From Henricia sp. BOLD:AAB3569 (lineage: Eukaryota; Echinodermata; Asteroidea; Spinulosida; Echinasteridae), in NCBI GenBank assembly GCA_037783545.1, contig JBBELK010000826.1, forward strand, positions 62,001 to 126,000: DNA of 64,000 nt. The letters are read 5' to 3'. The position numbers were made by a program, and so were the translations under genes. The notes under the pieces are model-generated. The model had not been told where the DNA came from. It made no database searches and saw nothing but the letters and a program-made list of their open reading frames with translations. Shown here one piece after another: positions 57,653-64,000 of the stretch. Position 1 is the first letter of the stretch. Every line of letters begins with the position of its first letter.

Positions 57653-58731
57653 TATTTACGCATGTACACATGTACTTAGCCCATCGTTTGGAGCTGAATG
57701 TGTGAACCATTGTTACTCGTTTCGCATTTCAATAACTCAAAAATGCCTGTCTCATATTTTTTATATAAAAAATATACAATCATGTACTGAGTCGATGCAT
57801 GAAAGACCAAGCCGTTTCCTTGATTTATGTGTGATTTGCATAATGTACATGTAAACATAGTTAAAGCTGGTCTTTACAATTACCAAAGATATAGCCTAGG
57901 GAAAGGGCATTATAAAATAGCTTTCCTTAGAGGTTAAACACTGTTAAAACAATGTTTAATTTCCGTAAATGTGCTTTCTTTTCTACAAGGAAATTGCTTG
58001 TTTTTTAAAGAGTTAGTTGAGTATATACCTATATAAAAGTTTCATATCATTGACCTTTGCCTATTGCTCACACGCCTTCTGAACCAAGAGGGACATTTTA
58101 TTACTCTTCAATCAGAATAAATATAGACTATAACACGAATAGTCAATACCGGTACTTGTAGTAATTTTTATTGCCTATTGTGATTTGATTTTGTTAAAAC
58201 ATGTTTTCTAGTTTGCCGTACACTACAGTGTATTAAATTTTTAGGTTTACATTTTCACGACATTCATAATGTCTCTACATTCATTGCTTTAATGTAAAAT
58301 GACTAAATTTAAACTTTGAAAATTCTGTTTTAAATCGCACTGAGCACATAAAGTCACCATTTCTGTTTTACAAAACTAAATATATGCTTGCTTTTTAAAA
58401 GTGTTTTGTTAAACAAATTGTCGGCATGATATGAAATGTAAATAGTTATGGAGACAAAACGAAACCGATTTTTGTTTTGGCAATTTAAATTACTGTGATT
58501 TTAAAAATGTGGAATGCTTGATATTATTGTGCTGTCAAATTTTATTAAGAAAATTAAACTACATGTACTTCTTGTTTTTTTCAACAATAAAAGTGGTCAG
58601 GTTTTTAAAATTGCACACATGACACCCATGCTTTTATGAAGTGACTGTTTAAAAAGTAACATCTATTATCACAAGTAATTACTATTTGCGAAAATTTCGA
58701 ATAAAACTAGTGTCACTATTTAATCAATAGT
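57653..58731. other. Convergent 3' intergenic region between F and CIMIP2C
   Basis: AT-rich sequence without an exon. It should contain the 3' UTRs of both genes. A + strand AATAAA occurs near 58115. TTTATT on + near 58542 gives a minus-strand AATAAA about 190 bases after the CIMIP2C stop. Confidence 0.5.
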
Positions 58732-61700
58732 TTATCTAGATTCAAAAACAATATCTCTCATGGCACGATCCCGCACAGTACACGCTTGGCTACTTGCTGA
58801 GGTCGTCTTTGGTTTTCTCAATACGGGCTGATTTAATTTCCTCGTCAGTTTAGCTTGCGAGTCAATGTCTACATCTTCCTCAGTCCTATAAAAACAGGAA
58901 AAAGATATTAATTTAACAGATTAAATCCGCTTTTCTGTCCCCAAAAATGTCAGATCAGGTGGCCACCCTTCCTGTACTATGCTAAAGGAAAAAGTTGAAG
59001 TTCCATCTTCTTATTTTTCACCTACAGATAAACAAAAAATGGTTCCCAAAAATTCCCCAACATCTGTAACATTGGTAAAAATTAAAGAATTAGTTAAAAA
59101 ATATCCCAAGGCAGACCTTGGCATTAACAAAAACAATGGCCTTGATTTTGTCCGAATTTCAAAGGCCACCATGGCCAACTTGGTTCCAAATGTGTACTGG
59201 TTATTAGTGTGTACACAAGCCTCATGAAATTTAAGAGGATAAGGCATGCTGGCTAAGTTGGCCTCAGAAAGTGCATATCTTGAAGGGGCATCAAGGCCAA
59301 CTCAGCAGGGCATGAGGCCATTGGCATTGGTTAATGTCAAGGCCTGGAATAGGGCATGCTGGCCAAGTTGGCCTCGGAAAGTATCTTGAAGGGGTATCGG
59401 GACCACCTCAGCAGGAGGCAACTGGCCTCGGTGGCTTTGGTTAATGTCAAGGCGTGCCAAAGGATTGTATATCAAGATTCCCAGTACCACAAAGAGTAGG
59501 CCTATACTGAACAGAGAACAAAACAAGGCCAGTTGTTAACGAAGAAACAAACAAAAAGACAAACAGAAAGCCTTTTATTAAGGATATTTTATTCAATCCC
59601 ACTTTGTATTCATTGGTCAATCCCTCCTATCTTTTCTACCTAAACCAAAATTAGCATGCAAAAACAAACAAACATCAACAACCCAAACAAATGAACAAAC
59701 AAGAATGAAATGTTCATTCATTTGTGCCAGAAACAATCATACATAAAGAAAGAAGAGTACTTACTTTTTAGGTTAAGAAGGGAATAGATGTTAATAACAA
59801 CCAAGCCAATTTGGTGCTGGAACTGCAAACTTAAAATACGTGTTGTACCTCAGGAAGTGAAATTCAGTCACGGATGAGTTATTAAGAGTGTTGTTAGATC
59901 AGTTTTGAAAGTCAGGGAAAATAAATAAAAATGTGCTATAAAAGATGATATTTGCGCCATTACATTTATTTATCTCACTGTAATAAACTTTAAATGTCTG
60001 AAAATATATTATCTAATTTCTAAATGATTTTATGAGCTGTACGGTGTACATCATTGACACAATGATGTATCATCTCAAATGAGTTGTTTAGATTAAACAT
60101 TTACAAGCGATACAAAGATTAACATAATTAGCGTCTCATCTATGTTTTTATGACCACACAATATACTTTACATTTTTTCTTTTACACTGAATATCTTGGC
60201 ACTTTGAAAAATGCACTGTTGCCAATGCATTTATGAGATGCTTATTATACCATCACAAGAGGGCGCTATTTAATATTACTGTAATGTGATGGCATGCTTG
60301 GACATCAATCATTATAGTAGAAAATATGACAAATTGTCATGTTTCTAATTCATCATGGGTTGCCTCACGCTTGTGAGCGACAGTGAAATGGGCACTTTTG
60401 AGGAATCCTTGGTTTCAGTACCAGAAAGAATTAATAATAATAAAAATATTGACAAATTGTCATACTGACATTTTGACACACTGACAAATTTACAAATTGA
60501 CAAACAAACATTGGCAAATTGTCATATTGACATATTTTGACAAATTGACAAATTGCCATATGGACAAGTTGTCCATATGGCAAATTTACAAATTGACAAA
60601 CATGTATTGGTAAATTGCCACATTGCCACACTGTCATATTGACATATTTTGCCATACTGACTAATTGCCATATACGACAACTTGTCCATATGACAAATAT
60701 GCAAACCGACAAACATGTATTGGCAAATTGCCATATGACAAATTGCCATTACTTTGTAAAAATTAGGTAGAGTTTTACGTCTAGTATCACTTGTGCATAT
60801 TAGTATAATTAATAAATTCATTAAGTCACAACTGTGTAGAAAATAGAAATGTTGCTAAACTTTTAAAAAAATTATAAAAACACAACCCGTTGCCCAAAAT
60901 ATGATGCATGTTGCAATTTCATAAGCAAAACTGCACCAGTGGCTGACCATTTCAGGCTAAAAGATGCATATTAGCCAATCACAGATTACATCTCATGTCG
61001 ACATAGCCAATCACACGCTTTGTTCCAAAGATTGTCCGTTGCACTGAAGTCACTTGAAAGTCACATGCCGAATCCACACACACATATATATTTTCCAATG
61101 GACGGAGAGATAGTATTCCAGCAATGTTATCGCATTTTCACAGTCAAATGTTGACCACATAACATCAAGAACAGCGCATAACCACTAATCGTGGATTATA
61201 TACACAAAGCCTTGTCAAAAGGCTAAAATTCACAAAATCCGAGTCAGAATCCACAAAATCCAAAAGATGCGCAACCAATCCGGGTCGACTTTGAAACAGT
61301 CGACGAGTAACACAGGTTAACACAAGTTAACACAGTACTTACGATTTCACATCTTGTCTGTACATTTCCTCAGCACTCTTCGGAATCAGAAACTCATTGA
61401 CGCGTTGCACTGTGGCAGTTCGATCCTTATAGTATTGACGGTGCTCTTGGGCAAGCTAAATTGGAATAAAAGTAAAAAATGTCTTAGAAAACATATTTTT
61501 ATTATCATGGTATGTATTGTTTTGTTTTTTTAGGGGAGGGTGGGAGAGGGTGCAGGGTTCTCCACAAGAGGATTTGCTAGGGCGGGCCGCCCTACCTAAT
61601 TTTTGTGCTGCCCGCGCAAACTCTCGACCGCTTGAGCTGAGCAAAATCACAACCGCCTAAGCACAAATTTTCACGATACCTTTCATGTATACATGTACAT

Positions 61701-63844
61701 GTACCACTCACGGACCGCTCCCAAGGAAAACGAACTGATGTCGCCCTCTGTTGACTAAATCCGTCTAACATAGTCGGGTACTTTGTTTATGTGCAGTTAA
61801 TACGGCTTTTCACGTAGGAAGTACAGGTGCCCTACTCGGTACCGATCAAAACAAAAAGACATAAAAGAAGGTGAATGCCCATCGCGCGTCACTTGCGTTT
61901 GCGGTTTTTAAAATCCTTTTTTGTTCAACCGGCCGGAAGAGACATCGTCATGAATTTAAAAATGAAATTTTGGAGGTGGAAGTTAAAGTGTAAGTGGTGG
62001 GAAAAAAAAAAAAACCTTGAAAAAAAAAACGAATAGTGGCACAGTTTGTGATCTACATGTAAATTCGGATCTGTGACGACAGAAACACATCCTTTATTAT
62101 CCCTTCTTGATGTGCATCCCGCGTTCAATAGAATAATGTAAGGATAAAACTAATTCCAGGTAACAGAAAAATGGGGGCGGGGCTTCGCAGGGGGGGTGCC
62201 GCCCTAGCAAATGAAAAACCTGTGGAGAACACTGGGGTGGAGTGGGAGGAACTGAATGGCTTTTGAGTTGTTTGGTAATTCAGAGGCCGATTTTACAAAG
62301 AAATATTTCTTGCAATGTGTCACAACTTTTGAACCCGCAGTAAAGGTTTTCAGTGCGCCACTGCGGTTCTGCCCATAACTTGAAACTTGTACCTGTCACA
62401 AGTGTTTTGTAAAATGCAAAATTTTATAAAACCATAAAGTTACAAAGGGTTTAGTAGTTGTGATAGATTTGAGCACTTGCGTCGGTCATTGGGCTCATAA
62501 TAGCATTCCTCATTTTACCTTATCAGCTCCCTGGCGAGTATACAACACAGGTTCTACTCCTGTGTGGACTCGGAGAGAAGTAATTTATGGCAAACTGCCT
62601 TGCCCAAGGACACATGCAACATGAACATGGCCTGGATTTAAACCCACACCTAGCAAAATTGACCGAGACCCCATTCTCACTAGAGAAATCGCTTCATTCG
62701 AGTAAGGATCAATGATGATTCGACAAAGAGATTTCCTGGTGTGAACGCTTCATTCGATGAAGCAAATAGCTTCATTTGACGAAAATATCACTTTATTCGA
62801 TGAAGCAAATTGGTAATGTGAATGCTCCCTTCGTTCGACGAAGCGATTTGGCACGTAACGAGATTGGGGCGTCGCACAGATCGTTCGATCTTCATTAGTG
62901 GTTGTCTAATGTGAACAGTACCGCTCTTCGTTCGATCATTGTTAAGTAAGATGTGAACGCACGCTTTATTAATTAACGATGATTAACTAATTTTCGTCGA
63001 ACGAAGCGAATTCTTTAGTGAGAACAGGGTCCTAGTTTGAGACACGACATCACTTGGCCAAACTTTATAAAGTATTGCAGACAATTTTAAAAAAAATTAA
63101 AGGCACAGGCTCGTCCGCAATGCGCGCGAGCCAAATTCGTGCCACGAAATACGCAGCTCCATAGCAAAGGCACAGCTGCGTATTTCGTGGCACGAATTTG
63201 GCGCCCGCGCATTGCAGACGAGCCTGTGCCTTTAAGCTGCATTTTCTTTTGTATAACTGTACAAGGGTAGCCCCATTTCAATGACCTACTTTGTCAAATT
63301 TGTCGATTTCTTTTTTGCGATCATGATTGACATTCGTCAGTCCGTATTTGGGTGCCGTCCTCCACTGTTCCCTGGTTCGATCTCTGGCATGAATGACAAG
63401 GTCCGGATTGTGGGTGTAAACAGTTGGAAACTGACCCCCTTTCGCGTAATGGCTCTTGCTTTCGTTCAGTGTTTGCGAGCGATAGTCTTGAAAGTACTTT
63501 GCCGTGGCATTTCCATACGTTTCTCCGTAGTCAAACTTTGCAGTTGGACAATGCCCTTTATATCTGCAAAAGACAAATTTAAATTGATTTTTTATTAGAC
63601 AATACAAAATAAGTTTCAATTTTAACTTTTTTTTTTAAATGGAAAGAAGATACGAATTGAAAAGATGAGCAAACCTACTATTTTTACTAAGCATTAAGTT
63701 ATCACACATCAGTTTAAATATTTGACAGAAAAAAAAGCCAAATTTATTCTGTCGGTCGACATCCTGGCACTTTTGTGACCCGGTGTCATATGCCTTTGTA
63801 TACGGGCATAGCACTGTGACTGGAGTGAAAGCAAATTCATTCAT
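58732..63844 (-). CDS. CIMIP2C: Ciliary microtubule inner protein 2C homologue (FAM166C/C2orf70), four exons
   Basis: Minus-strand exons in transcript order: 63804-63844 (start MNEFAFTPVTVLCP), 63290-63563, 61343-61455 and 58732-58885 with stop TAA. They total 582 bases, 193 residues, close to the roughly 200 of vertebrate CIMIP2C. Recognised family features are YKGHCPTAKF, GETYGNATAKYFQDYR, GGQFPTVY.HNP, TREQWR.AP.Y, then HRQYYKDRTATVQRV and a C-terminal RDRAMRDIVFESR. All junctions are GT-AG and in frame (phases 2, 0, 2). CIMIP2 proteins bind inside axonemal doublet microtubules of cilia and sperm flagella. The gene is unrelated to the receptor array and converges on gene F. The short first exon is supported by frame and the CP-YKGH junction, but is the least certain part. 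Confidence 0.87.
59240..59480. repeat. Two-copy tandem repeat in intron 3 of CIMIP2C
   Basis: About 110-base units containing GGCATGCTGGC.AAGTTGGCC, CTTGAAGGGG.ATC and TTGGTTAATGTCAAGGC. They are diverged from each other by small indels. Confidence 0.75.
60440..60745. repeat. ACAAATTG/CATATTGACA minisatellite
   Basis: Irregular iterations of ACAAATTGACAAATTG, CATATTGACATATTTTG and GCCATATGGACAAGTTGTCC over about 300 bases in intron 3 of CIMIP2C. Minus-strand open frames across it (ICQFVNLPI-like periodic peptides) are artefacts. Confidence 0.85.
61553..62234. mobile_element. hAT-like element in intron 2 of CIMIP2C
   Basis: Ends CAGGGTTCTCCACAAG and CCTGTGGAGAACACTG, with subterminal GGGCGGGCCGCCCTA / GCCGCCCTAGC words. 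They are similar to the ends at 45367-46410. Non-coding. I could not identify an exact 8-base duplication. Confidence 0.65.
62669..63030. mobile_element. Second copy of the CTTCGTCGAACGAAG-type palindromic MITE
   Basis: Ends CCCCATTCTCACTAGAG / TAGTGAGAACAGGGT, with the same internal repeated words as 54157-54508. It lies in intron 2 of CIMIP2C. Without an empty site I cannot define its target duplication. Confidence 0.8.
63101..63231. mobile_element. TTAA-flanked perfect-hairpin MITE
   Basis: TTAA at 63097-63100 and 63232-63235. The arms AGGCACAGGCTCGTC...ACGAAATACGCAGCT pair with their complement across a short loop. A partial relative (CAAATTCGTGCCACGAAT..GCAGCTCCAT) is in intron 2 of E at about 49115-49150. 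Confidence 0.82.
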
Positions 63845-64000
63845 GCTTAGATACGTGTACGTGTTGCGTAAACAACAGCTTTGTTCCTTCGCTTGTCACT
63901 ATGGGCACACCGTTGTTTTCACTCCAGCCGATCGATACAGGATGTGACGTGGCACCAACCGACAGAAATAGGCCTAGGCATGGAAAAAAGTTAAATATTT

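Noticed and set aside
60431-60821. Minus-strand 93-99 codon frames over the CATATTGACA minisatellite
   Set aside because: Periodic peptides dictated by the repeat, lying inside an intron of CIMIP2C.

Overview
The window is metazoan genomic DNA: small exons with GT-AG introns, many dispersed transposon relics, tRNA-derived SINE pieces, one LINE and one DIRS-like retroelement. Frequent ACATGTA and TAGGCCTA words, plus an axonemal gene, suggest a marine invertebrate. My guess is an ambulacrarian (echinoderm or hemichordate) or another invertebrate deuterostome, but the sequence alone does not prove it.

The main content, about 1.8-57.7 kb on the + strand, is a head-to-tail array of six related genes (A-F) that I assembled by hand from exon similarity, splice sites and reading frame. 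Each encodes a predicted type I membrane protein: signal-peptide exon, one WSC (cysteine-rich, putative carbohydrate-binding) exon, one Sushi/CCP exon, a Thr/Ser/Pro-rich stalk, a single transmembrane exon and a cytoplasmic tail exon rich in tyrosine motifs. Introns 1-4 are all phase 1, so the ectodomain exons are symmetric modules. In every copy the exon lengths sum to an exact multiple of three. Predicted lengths are A 413, B 325 (351 with a second stalk exon), C 425, D 414, E 408 and F 458 residues.

Two main classes alternate. A, C and D carry tail type 1 (7-8 tyrosines with YxN-type and VxYxxV motifs). B and E carry tail type 2 with a different stalk, signal exon and an ITIM-like VxYxxL. 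F has a signal exon and WSC like C and D but a distinct stalk and tail (type 3). Most tails end in ENIIYE-stop. Type-2 tail remnants at 26.5 kb and 34.7 kb, and shared flanks in front of C, D and F, suggest duplication of a two-gene (type 1 + type 2) unit followed by decay. A receptor or immune-signalling role is inference from architecture.

Insertions: a degenerate DIRS-like retroelement (19.5-26.3 kb, minus strand, GC-rich) lies between B and C. A 3.5 kb CR1/L2-like LINE (36.1-39.6 kb, minus strand) sits in intron 1 of D. Many TIR or hairpin elements sit in introns, several datable because a paralogous copy provides the empty site. On the right flank (58.7-63.8 kb, minus strand) is a complete four-exon homologue of the ciliary microtubule inner protein CIMIP2C (FAM166C/C2orf70), convergent with gene F.
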